This document shows positions 44,311-53,057 of a stretch of DNA of 64,000 nucleotides, one piece after another; the stretch's first letter is position 1; each line of letters starts with the position of its first letter. Source of the stretch: Bacteroidota bacterium (GTDB lineage Bacteria; Bacteroidota; Bacteroidia; B-17B0; Aurantibacillaceae); the NCBI GenBank assembly GCA_020162035.1, contig JAIUNM010000007.1, positions 62,001-126,000 on the forward strand, read 5' to 3'. The position numbers and the translations under genes are program-made. The notes under the pieces are model-generated. The model was not told the DNA's origin. It did no database searches and was given only the letters and a program-made list of their open reading frames with translations.

Positions 44311-45227
44311 ATTAAATTTTGTTTAATACAATAATCCTTAACAGTAAGGAAATTATAATTTCTTTTTTCAAAAAAATTAATTTCTTTTTCAAATAAAAAT
44401 GAAGCATTAGGTCCAAGATTTTTTGTTTTCAATTGTGCGCGTAGCCAATCTTGCATAAAATAATTGATTTTATTTTTTGTTCTTTTTTCTATTATTCTAG
44501 GTTCATCTGACTCATCAATAAATTCATTTGGATGAATGTCAAAAACTAAAGGTTTATTATTAAATGAAGATTCAATATTTATTCCATAACGTTGAAATGA
44601 CGTTAATAAAGGAAAAATCCTCATAGTAGTTCCTACGTGAGGAAAAAACAAAGCAGTTAAAGGGATTTCAACTATTGGACCTTTACCTTTTTTGAATAAT
44701 GAATTTGGGCTTGTTTTGTATGGGAGCCTAGGTGCAAAAAGCCATTTCAGTTTTTTTAATCCTCCAAATGACATAAAAAAATCAAAACGTTGTGAAGCAA
44801 TTGAGGAATCTATTTTATATTCTGCTTCAATTAATGCGCGTGCAGTATCATTATTTACCCTAAGTGCAGGTGCTCGAAATGAGATTACTTCCTGTCCAGA
44901 AATATCTTCCAATAATTGCTTCGATTCAAGTAAATGTCTTTTTTGCTTTTCAAAAGGCATAACATCAAATCCATTTTCTCTAATATGAGATTTTCCATGA
45001 GAACCTACTTCATGCCCATGTTTCAAAATCATTTTAACTACCTGAGGATATAATTTTGCTATATATCCAGTGAAGTAAAATGTACTTTTAATATTATACT
45101 TTTCATAAGTTTCTAAAAGTAACGGCATACCCTCATTTAGCACTTTTCTTCCTGTTTCGTCTCTTAAAGAATTAAACCAAATTGAAGTAGTTTCTACATC
45201 GTTTGTAAATAATGCGCATTTATTCAT
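44307..45227 (-). CDS. polysaccharide deacetylase (NodB-like)
   Basis: A 306-residue carbohydrate esterase family 4 protein. Motif 1 aspartates are in FTNDVETTS (residues 8-16), the metal histidines in GHEVGSHGKSH (about 80-90) and motif 3 in SFRAPALRV. There is no signal peptide, so it probably acts in the cytoplasm on a lipid-linked or nucleotide sugar rather than on secreted polymer. Its last codon overlaps the formyltransferase start (ATGA), suggesting the two act in sequence on one amino sugar: deacetylation, then formylation (inference). A gap of 97 bases precedes it. Confidence 0.88.
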   Translation of the reverse strand: MNKCALFTNDVETTSIWFNSLRDETGRKVLNEGMPLLLETYEKYNIKSTFYFTGYIAKLYPQVVKMILKHGHEVGSHGKSHIRENGFDVMPFEKQKRHLLESKQLLEDISGQEVISFRAPALRVNNDTARALIEAEYKIDSSIASQRFDFFMSFGGLKKLKWLFAPRLPYKTSPNSLFKKGKGPIVEIPLTALFFPHVGTTMRIFPLLTSFQRYGINIESSFNNKPLVFDIHPNEFIDESDEPRIIEKRTKNKINYFMQDWLRAQLKTKNLGPNASFLFEKEINFFEKRNYNFLTVKDYCIKQNLI

Positions 45228-45324
45228 TGTGAAAACCTTTCTCTGTAAAAAACATTTTTTTATTTTATTGATGTAATAGAATTAAAAAACAAAATTGGTC
45301 CTTTAAATTCAAAATTTTTATAGA

Positions 45325-47151
45325 TTACTCTTTATAAAGTTTTTTAATATTATTTACAATTTTAACTACTCTTTCAAAATTTAAGCCTAATGTATCTAAA
45401 TACCAACGAATATTTTGGAAACGTGGTTGGTTTTCATCTTCTACTAATTCAAGTGCTTTTTCTCTAGTTATTTGTCCTTCTCTTATCTGATTACTTCTAA
45501 AGGTGTCATGCTCCGTAAATCCGGCAACAGTATAGTAAACATAATTGTAAAATGCAGCCGTTCCATCTCCAATACGCCAAGTAGTTTTTGTATCAGGTGC
45601 GAGTTCCCATTCATATTCATTTATCAGGGTTTGATTAACTAACTCCTCATCCCAACGCCAGTAATCAAAAATATGGTAATAATCTTGCTTCTTGGTTAGA
45701 CTTCTGTAATACTCACCCGCTAAAGTGTCCCAAAGTGAGGAATTAAAATATCCCGGACTATCCATCATTGCACGAAAGCGTTTGGCGTGATATCTCAATT
45801 GTTTTATTATGCCATGGCTATACACACGCTCTTCCTCAAAGTCAGGTTTAATACCTAAAAAACCGGTTTTAAAATGAGTTACTTCTAAAGGATTAACACC
45901 CCATAAATTTAAATTTACACCTGTTTGATTTTTTACATCTTCAACATGTCTAAAAAAATGTTTATCGCCTGCTGTAAGCATTGCCATCATACCTAAATTA
46001 GGAGATTTAAGCCACGCTTCTAAATTCATTCTGATATTTTTTCGTTTTAATGAAATATCAGCAGCAACAATAATATTTTCAACCCCCAATTCTGCGCACA
46101 TTCTGCTAATATTTCTTCTTCCTAAATCAGTTACCATTCCCCAATCATAGGTGTAGGTTACTGGTTTTAATTCAAGTTCTTTTATAATTAAATGCAATCC
46201 GTAACAACTATCTCTACCACCGGAAAAAGGTACAATGCACTCCAAACCACTATTTTTTCTGTAAGGTTTAATAAGATTGAATAATTCTTCTTTTGGTTTA
46301 GGATTGTTGCGCGGTTTATAGTTTAAACAATAATTACATACCCCTTGATCGTTAAAACGGATAAAAGGCATTGTTTCAGGTAGAATGCACTTTGTACACC
46401 TTTTCAAATTATGAGGTTTATATTGAAGTAATGTTTCTTGTGTTTTATCAAATTTAAATTCTGGAATTAAATTCTCAGTGCGGATCTTAAAATCAATTAA
46501 CTTATAATTTAAATCAATAGGTATGTGAATATCAAAAATTTTGTAGCTCTTATTTATTTGAGAAATGCTCTCACAACCAATTTTTATTAAAGGATAATTT
46601 TCAGAAGCAAAGAAAGTGGCACCGTTTTTATTACCAATGTATAAACTCCCATTATTTGAGATCAATATAATTTTACCAATATTTTGGATCAATAAAGCGC
46701 ATGAAACAATTCCTTTGCATTTTTTTATAATTACATCTGCCAATTCATTAAGTTGGCCATCATTCATAAAATGCTCTAATGTAATACCAATAATAACTTC
46801 TGAATCAATTTGATGTTTACGATCTATCGTAAGGCTTTTCCAAATTTCATTATCATTAACAATTATACCATTGTGGAGTACAAATATGTTTTCTCTAACA
46901 ACAGGTTGGTTGTCGGAAAGGCCATTGGTAATTAAACGACTATGTCCAAAAACAACAGGAGATTGGTATGGATTTATTTGATTTAATAACTTGTCAATGT
47001 TATAATCAGCTCTATAGATCTGATATCGGTTATCTTGAAAGTAGATTAATCCGCTTGAATCTTTACCGCGTTGCTGAGAATGTTTTACGAGTAGATTTAA
47101 ATCTGTTTTATTTACTTTGTTTTTAGCTATAATGCCAAATATGCCACACAT
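45325..47151 (-). CDS. class II glutamine amidotransferase fused to a WbpG-type PP-loop sugar amidotransferase
   Basis: A 608-residue fusion. Residues 1-230 are an Ntn-type glutaminase: Cys2 as the N-terminal nucleophile in MCGIFGII, QQRGKDSSG, and GHSRLITNG/LHNGIIVND. Residues about 250-608 are an N-acetyl-sugar amidotransferase with an intact four-cysteine zinc motif (CTKCILPETMPF...GVCNYC) and the PP-loop PFSGGRDSCYG (about 306-316). Relatives such as WbpG and PseA convert an acetamido group to acetamidino using ammonia from a separate HisH-like glutaminase; here the glutaminase is built in. The sugar substrate is unknown. It lies six bases from the DUF354 gene. Confidence 0.85.
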   Translation of the reverse strand: MCGIFGIIAKNKVNKTDLNLLVKHSQQRGKDSSGLIYFQDNRYQIYRADYNIDKLLNQINPYQSPVVFGHSRLITNGLSDNQPVVRENIFVLHNGIIVNDNEIWKSLTIDRKHQIDSEVIIGITLEHFMNDGQLNELADVIIKKCKGIVSCALLIQNIGKIILISNNGSLYIGNKNGATFFASENYPLIKIGCESISQINKSYKIFDIHIPIDLNYKLIDFKIRTENLIPEFKFDKTQETLLQYKPHNLKRCTKCILPETMPFIRFNDQGVCNYCLNYKPRNNPKPKEELFNLIKPYRKNSGLECIVPFSGGRDSCYGLHLIIKELELKPVTYTYDWGMVTDLGRRNISRMCAELGVENIIVAADISLKRKNIRMNLEAWLKSPNLGMMAMLTAGDKHFFRHVEDVKNQTGVNLNLWGVNPLEVTHFKTGFLGIKPDFEEERVYSHGIIKQLRYHAKRFRAMMDSPGYFNSSLWDTLAGEYYRSLTKKQDYYHIFDYWRWDEELVNQTLINEYEWELAPDTKTTWRIGDGTAAFYNYVYYTVAGFTEHDTFRSNQIREGQITREKALELVEDENQPRFQNIRWYLDTLGLNFERVVKIVNNIKKLYKE

Positions 47152-47157
47152 ATATTT

Positions 47158-48273
47158 TTAAGAATTAAATTTAAAACGTTCCATACATGTTTTTGGATCT
47201 TGAAAGTATTCATGAACGCTTTTTGGATTGTTTTCAAATAACCATATCAGAAATGAGGATACATCAATTGTATCGTTTAGTAAATGCTTTCTTCGTTCTG
47301 TGTATATGCTTTTTAGACTTTTTGTATTTACTAATTCTGATATTTTTTTTAAAAAATCTTCGGCTTGGTTAGTTCTGAAACAATGAATTAATTGATATTT
47401 GTTTTCAATTTCAAGCATTTGTTCTATTTCATAAAAATATTCGTCAAATTCTACTGCTGGTGTTCCTAAAACAGCTGCTTCAGTACACATTGTGGTACTG
47501 TCTCCTATAAATATTTTTGCGTAGTTAATATAATGCGTAATATCATTTTTACGTATATTAAACTGGTATTTTTCTAATTCACAAGGTAATTTTCTTTCAG
47601 ATGTAATTAAAATTTTACCCTGTGGTTCTAAAATGGATATTAATTTTAGTAACACTTCGTTTGAAATTCCGCTTTTCCCTATATCATGTGTTGCGCCAAA
47701 TCCTGTGCATCTAATTAAAAAATAATCTTTTTCTTGTATTTCTTTAGGTAACACATTTTTATTTGGTGTAAAATGATTTGGGTGTAAATGTGCGAGTGCT
47801 TTATACCCCTTATATCCTATTTTTTTATTTTTATATTTACCTACATCTGTAATTACGGGTGCAATTATATAATGTGTTGGCTTAAACCATACAACTTGTT
47901 CCGGAACTGCACTTAGCACATCATCTGTGGGGTAAAATGAAACTCCACCTTTAAGCCTCGCAATTACTGAGGCAAAATCTCCAACAAACACATCATATTT
48001 TTTACCTCTGCAAAATTTATATAGACGGTAGATTGTTAAAAAAATGCTTAAAAATGCTGCAATATAAACATGTACACCTTTTATTTTTCTACTTTTTGGA
48101 AAGATGTTTGTATACTCCCAACCCTCTTCTTTAACCAATTCTTCTAAAATATCTTTAGTATTAATAACTACATCAACAGTGTAACCTTTACTTATTAAAG
48201 CATTTATCTGTACTTTGTGAAAATGAAATTTAGCGGGATGTACTAAATAAAATAAAAATCTTTTATTATTCAT
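47158..48273 (-). CDS. DUF354-type predicted glycosyltransferase
   Basis: A 371-residue cytosolic or membrane-associated protein with a GT-B-like fold of the DUF354 family. The N-terminal half begins FLFYLVHPAKFHFHKVQINAL and contains a hydrophobic helix (YIAAFLSIFLTIYRLY), and the C-terminal half has FIGDSTTMCTEAAVLGTPAVEFDEY, similar to the nucleotide-sugar-binding region of UDP-GlcNAc 2-epimerases and MurG. DUF354 proteins often accompany PP-loop sugar amidotransferases in polysaccharide loci, as here, where it lies between two of them. It overlaps the upstream gene by eight bases. Precise activity is not known. Confidence 0.82.
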   Translation of the reverse strand: MNNKRFLFYLVHPAKFHFHKVQINALISKGYTVDVVINTKDILEELVKEEGWEYTNIFPKSRKIKGVHVYIAAFLSIFLTIYRLYKFCRGKKYDVFVGDFASVIARLKGGVSFYPTDDVLSAVPEQVVWFKPTHYIIAPVITDVGKYKNKKIGYKGYKALAHLHPNHFTPNKNVLPKEIQEKDYFLIRCTGFGATHDIGKSGISNEVLLKLISILEPQGKILITSERKLPCELEKYQFNIRKNDITHYINYAKIFIGDSTTMCTEAAVLGTPAVEFDEYFYEIEQMLEIENKYQLIHCFRTNQAEDFLKKISELVNTKSLKSIYTERRKHLLNDTIDVSSFLIWLFENNPKSVHEYFQDPKTCMERFKFNS

Positions 48274-49438
48274 AATTTTTCAGGCCGTTTTTTCTTTCTT
48301 TCATTTCGTAAAACATTTTAGGTTTAGTTGTTAACACTAAATTTATTATAGGCTCAATGAATTTTGCGTATTTTATAATTGTTTCATAATACGAAGGATA
48401 GTCTTTAAAAGATCGATTAGGGGAATTCCAAATTTTTAAATATTCTTCTTTCGTTAGATCCAATTTTTTCATCACATAATTAATTTCTTCTTCTATTTTC
48501 AATGGATTGTACGGCCTATTGTTTATAATCTTTAAAGCATCTTCTCTTGACATTTTTTTATTTAATACTTGAGCCGAGTACGTTATTTTTCGTTTGTCCA
48601 TTCCAAATTTCTCATACATCCAATAACTTATTGCCCATTTAGTAAATAAATTTTCGTGGTGATGTTCGCCATAATACTCCCATTTGTATTTATTAATTAA
48701 TAATTGTTGTGCTTCCATTTTATTATAATTTATATAGTAAAAAGGTGAAACCATTTTAATTTTCTTTACCAAACTAAGCCAATATTTGCTACTGAAAGAT
48801 AATTTTGGATAAGTTTTAAGTTTAACTCTTCCAAATTTTTTATGTACAAAGTTTAATTGCTTTTGGTCGCTGTAAGTCCATTCAGTTGGTTGTTTCCCTT
48901 CAGATCTAAAATCGTCGCCTATAAGAATATATTTTATTTTTTCTTTGTCAGCAATTTTATATAGTACATTAAATATTGCTTGATCGGTAGGATTATCAAT
49001 CCATGGCAATCCAGCGAACATATATGACCTCAATATATCTTTCATCTCTTCGTAAACCACAACATGCGTTTTAAGATCAATGTTCAATGCCTCTGTTAAT
49101 TTATAAATGTTGTTTACAGCAATTTCTGAATTAAATCCATTATCTAAATGCACTGCTAGGGGGTTTAAATTATTTTCCTTTGCCAAATGTAAAAGATAGG
49201 AACTATCTGTTCCTCCGCTTACACCTACAATACAGTCATATTTTCCAGATTTACCTTTCCTTTGTATTTGCTCAAGTAGTACTTTCCATTTTTGTTCACC
49301 ATTTTCATTAATGGGATAGTCTTCCATTAATTTATACTGAATTCTTGCATAATTTGATATACCATCTTCATCAAATCCTATCCCTGGTATAGATTCGTCC
49401 CATATTCCTTTTGAACAAATTTTTCCTTTAAAAGCCAT
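48266..49438 (-). CDS. second PP-loop N-acetyl-sugar amidotransferase, zinc ligands lost
   Basis: A 390-residue protein of the WbpG/PseA group. The ATP pyrophosphatase loop is intact (VGVSGGTDSSYLLHLA, Ser74-Ser79), as are PLAVHLDNGFNSEIAV, LPWIDNPTDQAI and ILIGDDFRSEG. At the N-terminus the segment homologous to the zinc-cysteine motif reads ICSKGIWDES...GISNYA: one cysteine remains and the others are Gly, Ser and Ala. It has no glutaminase domain, so ammonia must come from elsewhere, possibly the fusion protein encoded at 45325 (inference). It is three bases after the glycosyltransferase and overlaps the DUF354 gene. Confidence 0.87.
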   Translation of the reverse strand: MAFKGKICSKGIWDESIPGIGFDEDGISNYARIQYKLMEDYPINENGEQKWKVLLEQIQRKGKSGKYDCIVGVSGGTDSSYLLHLAKENNLNPLAVHLDNGFNSEIAVNNIYKLTEALNIDLKTHVVVYEEMKDILRSYMFAGLPWIDNPTDQAIFNVLYKIADKEKIKYILIGDDFRSEGKQPTEWTYSDQKQLNFVHKKFGRVKLKTYPKLSFSSKYWLSLVKKIKMVSPFYYINYNKMEAQQLLINKYKWEYYGEHHHENLFTKWAISYWMYEKFGMDKRKITYSAQVLNKKMSREDALKIINNRPYNPLKIEEEINYVMKKLDLTKEEYLKIWNSPNRSFKDYPSYYETIIKYAKFIEPIINLVLTTKPKMFYEMKERKNGLKNYE

Positions 49439-49441
49439 TAA

Positions 49442-50299
49442 TTAATTTAATTTAAAAATTCTTTGAGAATGTTTTTTATTTATAAATTCTGCAAGTTCTT
49501 TTGAAACAATTAATGTTTCTTTTTTATTCCATGCATTTATATAACCTTTTAAATAGAAATAACCGCATTTTAAATAAGGTTTTTTTTTGATTTTAAATAT
49601 TGACCTTATTATTGTAAGTGTAAAGTTGCTTCCCATTTTATACGCTTCATAACCCGATTTATAAGCGTGTTCAACTGGATCGTAAGCGCTTGTAGTTGGT
49701 CTTAAATGGATCACCGGTACGTTTATAGACCGTGTTTCCCAGCCTTTAAATTGAGCTTCCATTACGTCAAGTCCGTCCCAATTCCACACCTCTTTAAATC
49801 CACCAATTTGATCCCAGCAATTCTTCCGGAACATTTTTAATGCACCGCGCACATGAAAATCACTAACCTTTTCGAGTCTAAAGTCTGTTTCAGAAAATTT
49901 ATTTAGAATTTGGCCTCCACAAATACCTAAATTGCTAAAATTATTAAATTCTTCTATCATTCTTTCTAAATAATTACTTGGCAAGATTAAATCTCCATCA
50001 AGTTTCATTACATAATCATACTCGTTTTTAAGTTGACCATAACCATATTTAAAAGCTCTAACAACTTTGCTGCCTCCCGATCTTGTGCTTTCATTTCCAA
50101 AAAACTTTATCGCTTTTATCCAATTATAATTTTTTATTTTATTGTTAATTATTTCAAAAGTATTATCTTCTGAGTTGTCATCAACTATTATCCATTCAAT
50201 TGGCAATAAATTTTGATTAATTACAGAATCAATAGTATCTTTAATAAAAATAGACTCATTTTTAACTGGAGTTATAATTGCAATTCTATTTCTATTCAT
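49442..50299 (-). CDS. family 2 glycosyltransferase
   Basis: A GT-A glycosyltransferase of about 285 residues. Landmarks are AIITPVKNESIFIKDTI at the N-terminus, WIIVDDNSEDNTF, and the metal-binding acid motif in VMKLDGDLILP. ATG 50299 is chosen because it forms an ATGA overlap with the asparagine synthase stop; an upstream ATG at 50320 would add seven residues with no match. There are no membrane helices. The acceptor and donor sugars cannot be read from sequence. Confidence 0.9.
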   Translation of the reverse strand: MNRNRIAIITPVKNESIFIKDTIDSVINQNLLPIEWIIVDDNSEDNTFEIINNKIKNYNWIKAIKFFGNESTRSGGSKVVRAFKYGYGQLKNEYDYVMKLDGDLILPSNYLERMIEEFNNFSNLGICGGQILNKFSETDFRLEKVSDFHVRGALKMFRKNCWDQIGGFKEVWNWDGLDVMEAQFKGWETRSINVPVIHLRPTTSAYDPVEHAYKSGYEAYKMGSNFTLTIIRSIFKIKKKPYLKCGYFYLKGYINAWNKKETLIVSKELAEFINKKHSQRIFKLN

Positions 50300-52176
50300 T
50301 TGAAAAACTGTTTGTGCCACAGAGCTATATTAAAAGTCTTGATTGGAGTTCTCCAATATTTGCTTTTTTTGCTATTTAGATTGTAATTATTTAAGTTGAT
50401 ATTTAACCCAAGTTTTTTTATAAATTTTGAATTACCTATTTCATCCTTCATAATTTTAATTAAGCCATATTTTATCCATTCATTTTGAGGAATTTCCCAT
50501 CCCATTTTATCCCTTCTCCAAACAATTTCATCAGGCAGTTTGTTAGTAAACGCTAACCTTGCTATATATTTAGTATAGCCATTATGTAATTTGTAACATT
50601 CAGGTAAATTCATCCAAAATTCAACTATTCTATAATCCAAAAATGGGAATCTACTTTCAACTGAATTCATCATTGAACCTCTGTCCCCATAAAAAAGAAG
50701 TGTTCTTAAGTTTTTTGTAAAATCATTTTTTAGAATTTCATTTATTGTTAAATATGGATTCCTTTCAATTTTGAATAATTTTAAAAGATGTAAAATGATT
50801 TTTTTTGCACCAATAAATTTTAATAAATTAAATATTATACCATATCGAATGTATGATAAACTACCATTGTTTTTGGAGTATAATTTGTACTCCTTGTAAA
50901 TATTTTTAATTGGAATATTAGTGAAAAAATTTATCAAATATGGTAAATAACCTGCTTGCAATTCATCAGCCCCCTGCCCATCTAATGTAACTGTTACTTT
51001 TTTTTCTTTCACAAGCTTATAAGTAAATACATAAGACATAAGTGTGCTATGTTGAATATTATCCATGTGATAAATCATTTTTGTATAGTTTTCAATTATA
51101 TCTTTCGCAGAAGGTTCAATTTTAAATGAATTAAGATCAAGTCTTTTTTGTAAAATGTCAATATAAATACTCTCATCGCAATGTTTTGTATCCTTATCGC
51201 TAAAGACCAACGAAAATGTGTTTTGTTTGGATTCTTGCTTGGATTCTTTTAAAATTTCATTAATAAGATATGCTATTGAGGATGAATCTAACCCACCTGA
51301 AAGGCAGGTTCCAATAGGGACATCTGATCTTAATCTAATACGAACTGAATCTTTTAAAAGGTTAAAATATTCAACTGCTAAACTGTTTGCTTTTTTTTCA
51401 TCAAATTCTTCAGTTTTTTTGTCAATATTTGGAAGGGTATAATATAAATAATGTTCTATATCTTGATTAAATATTTCACTAGGTTTAATAATTGAGTATG
51501 AAGAAACAGGAAAATTGAGAACATTAATAAAATCGGTAGTTTGTGTATATTCCTTTGTGTCTGAATTGAAATTTTCCAATATTCTTTTTTTGTTTGGCAT
51601 AATGTTTAGATCGCCATAGCTAATAAATTGTTTAATTTCTGAGCCAAATAGTAATAAAGATTCATCTTTGTAGTAATACAAGGGCTTTATACCATAACGG
51701 TCTCTTGATACTATAATTTCATTTTTTTTATTGTCATAAATTATAATAGCCCACATTCCATTAAATTTATTAAAACAATTTATTCCCCAATAGTCATAAG
51801 AAGCTAGAATTACCTCCGTATCTGTGTTTGTATTAAAATTATATCCTTTTTGTGAAAGTTCTTTTTTTAATTCGACATAATTATAAATCTCGCCATTAAA
51901 AACGATACAATATCTATTAATAAATTGCATCGGTTGATGACCTTTTATTGACAAATCCAAAATTGCTAATCGTCGAAACCCAAAAAGAATATTAAATTTT
52001 GTGTTAAATTTATTTTCATTCTTTAAAACATCCTTAATTTCAAAATTATCATTTATAAACGAAAAACCTTCATCATCTGGGCCTCTGTGAATAATAGCAT
52101 CATTAAATTTTTTGAAATTTAAAAATTCAATATTTTTAACGTTGTTTTTACTAAGTAAAAAAGAAATACCGCACAT
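50296..52176 (-). CDS. asnB: asparagine synthase (glutamine-hydrolysing) homologue
   Basis: A 626-residue enzyme with an N-terminal class II glutaminase (MCGISFLLS, IIHRGPDDEG, FNGEIYNYVELK) and a C-terminal synthetase domain with PP-loop TCLSGGLDSSSI (about 287-298), the LDGQGADEL motif and RFPFLDYRIVEF. The layout is that of AsnB, but in surface-polysaccharide loci such proteins often amidate a sugar carboxylate instead of aspartate (family knowledge); which applies here is unclear. It is the third glutamine/PP-loop enzyme in 7 kb. It lies 11 bases after a glycosyltransferase. Confidence 0.9.
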   Translation of the reverse strand: MCGISFLLSKNNVKNIEFLNFKKFNDAIIHRGPDDEGFSFINDNFEIKDVLKNENKFNTKFNILFGFRRLAILDLSIKGHQPMQFINRYCIVFNGEIYNYVELKKELSQKGYNFNTNTDTEVILASYDYWGINCFNKFNGMWAIIIYDNKKNEIIVSRDRYGIKPLYYYKDESLLLFGSEIKQFISYGDLNIMPNKKRILENFNSDTKEYTQTTDFINVLNFPVSSYSIIKPSEIFNQDIEHYLYYTLPNIDKKTEEFDEKKANSLAVEYFNLLKDSVRIRLRSDVPIGTCLSGGLDSSSIAYLINEILKESKQESKQNTFSLVFSDKDTKHCDESIYIDILQKRLDLNSFKIEPSAKDIIENYTKMIYHMDNIQHSTLMSYVFTYKLVKEKKVTVTLDGQGADELQAGYLPYLINFFTNIPIKNIYKEYKLYSKNNGSLSYIRYGIIFNLLKFIGAKKIILHLLKLFKIERNPYLTINEILKNDFTKNLRTLLFYGDRGSMMNSVESRFPFLDYRIVEFWMNLPECYKLHNGYTKYIARLAFTNKLPDEIVWRRDKMGWEIPQNEWIKYGLIKIMKDEIGNSKFIKKLGLNINLNNYNLNSKKSKYWRTPIKTFNIALWHKQFFK

Positions 52177-52187
52177 TTAGGTGTCTT

Positions 52188-53057
52188 TTATTTATATTTA
52201 ATAAAGCGAGCGTAAAAAGTTCCTAGAATAAAATACAATAAGTAAAAAGGGGTAAGTATTTTATAACCGTATTTAAAATATATATGCAAAACTTTAATAA
52301 GAGAATTAACTGAATATTTGTCAAAAAAACTTTTTATAAAAACTGATAAATTACTTTTTAAAAAAGCACTTCCTATAGAAGTTAAATATGTATTATTATA
52401 AATACGAGCGTTCCATGATATATAAACAGGGATTTTTTTTAAGTTAGCTCTAATACAAAATTCATCGTCACTACCATATTGAATAAGCTTTTCATCGTAA
52501 AAACCTATTTGTTTAAATATAATTACAGGTATTAATGTTCCTCTTCCACACAAAATCCAACTTTTATGAATACCTTTAAAATTGTCATCCATTAATTTAA
52601 ATCCTTTAATATAAGGAACAAATTTTAAACGCCATTTAATAAATTGATTTGCTCCTGCAAATTCTATTTTATAAGGCTTATTAATTGATACAGAAGAAGA
52701 TCCTAAAATTGAGTTAAAAGGCAAAGTTGCATAATCATTCAAAAGTGTTTCAAGGTAATTTGGTTGAATTTCAACATCGTCGTTTAAAACAAGTACATGA
52801 TCGTATCCAATTTCAATAGCTTTTTTAAATCCTTCATTCATGCATTTTGTCCACCACCAGTTGCCATTACCCAATATTACTTGTACATTAGAAAAATTTT
52901 TTTTTAACATTTCAATAGTACCATCTGTTGATCCATCATTAACAACTATAATTTTAACTAAAACATTTTCAGGTAAAATTAAATCATTAATTTGATTTAA
53001 TAATTTACTTAATAAATTTATACGATTAAACGTTGCTATTACTATTGCTAATTTCAT
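52188..53057 (-). CDS. family 2 glycosyltransferase (rhamnosyltransferase-like)
   Basis: A 289-residue GT-A enzyme beginning LAIVIATFNRINLLSKLL, with IIVVNDGSTDGTIEML, GNWWWTKCMNEGFKKAI, the acid motif LVLNDDVEI (about 93-101) and YGSDDEFCIRA. The GNGNWWW and NDDVEI phrases are typical of the rhamnosyltransferase-like branch of family 2. A C-terminal hydrophobic helix (ILTPFYLLYFILGTFYA) may tether it to the membrane. Its first 32 bases overlap the end of the polymerase gene. Confidence 0.9.
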   Translation of the reverse strand: MKLAIVIATFNRINLLSKLLNQINDLILPENVLVKIIVVNDGSTDGTIEMLKKNFSNVQVILGNGNWWWTKCMNEGFKKAIEIGYDHVLVLNDDVEIQPNYLETLLNDYATLPFNSILGSSSVSINKPYKIEFAGANQFIKWRLKFVPYIKGFKLMDDNFKGIHKSWILCGRGTLIPVIIFKQIGFYDEKLIQYGSDDEFCIRANLKKIPVYISWNARIYNNTYLTSIGSAFLKSNLSVFIKSFFDKYSVNSLIKVLHIYFKYGYKILTPFYLLYFILGTFYARFIKYK

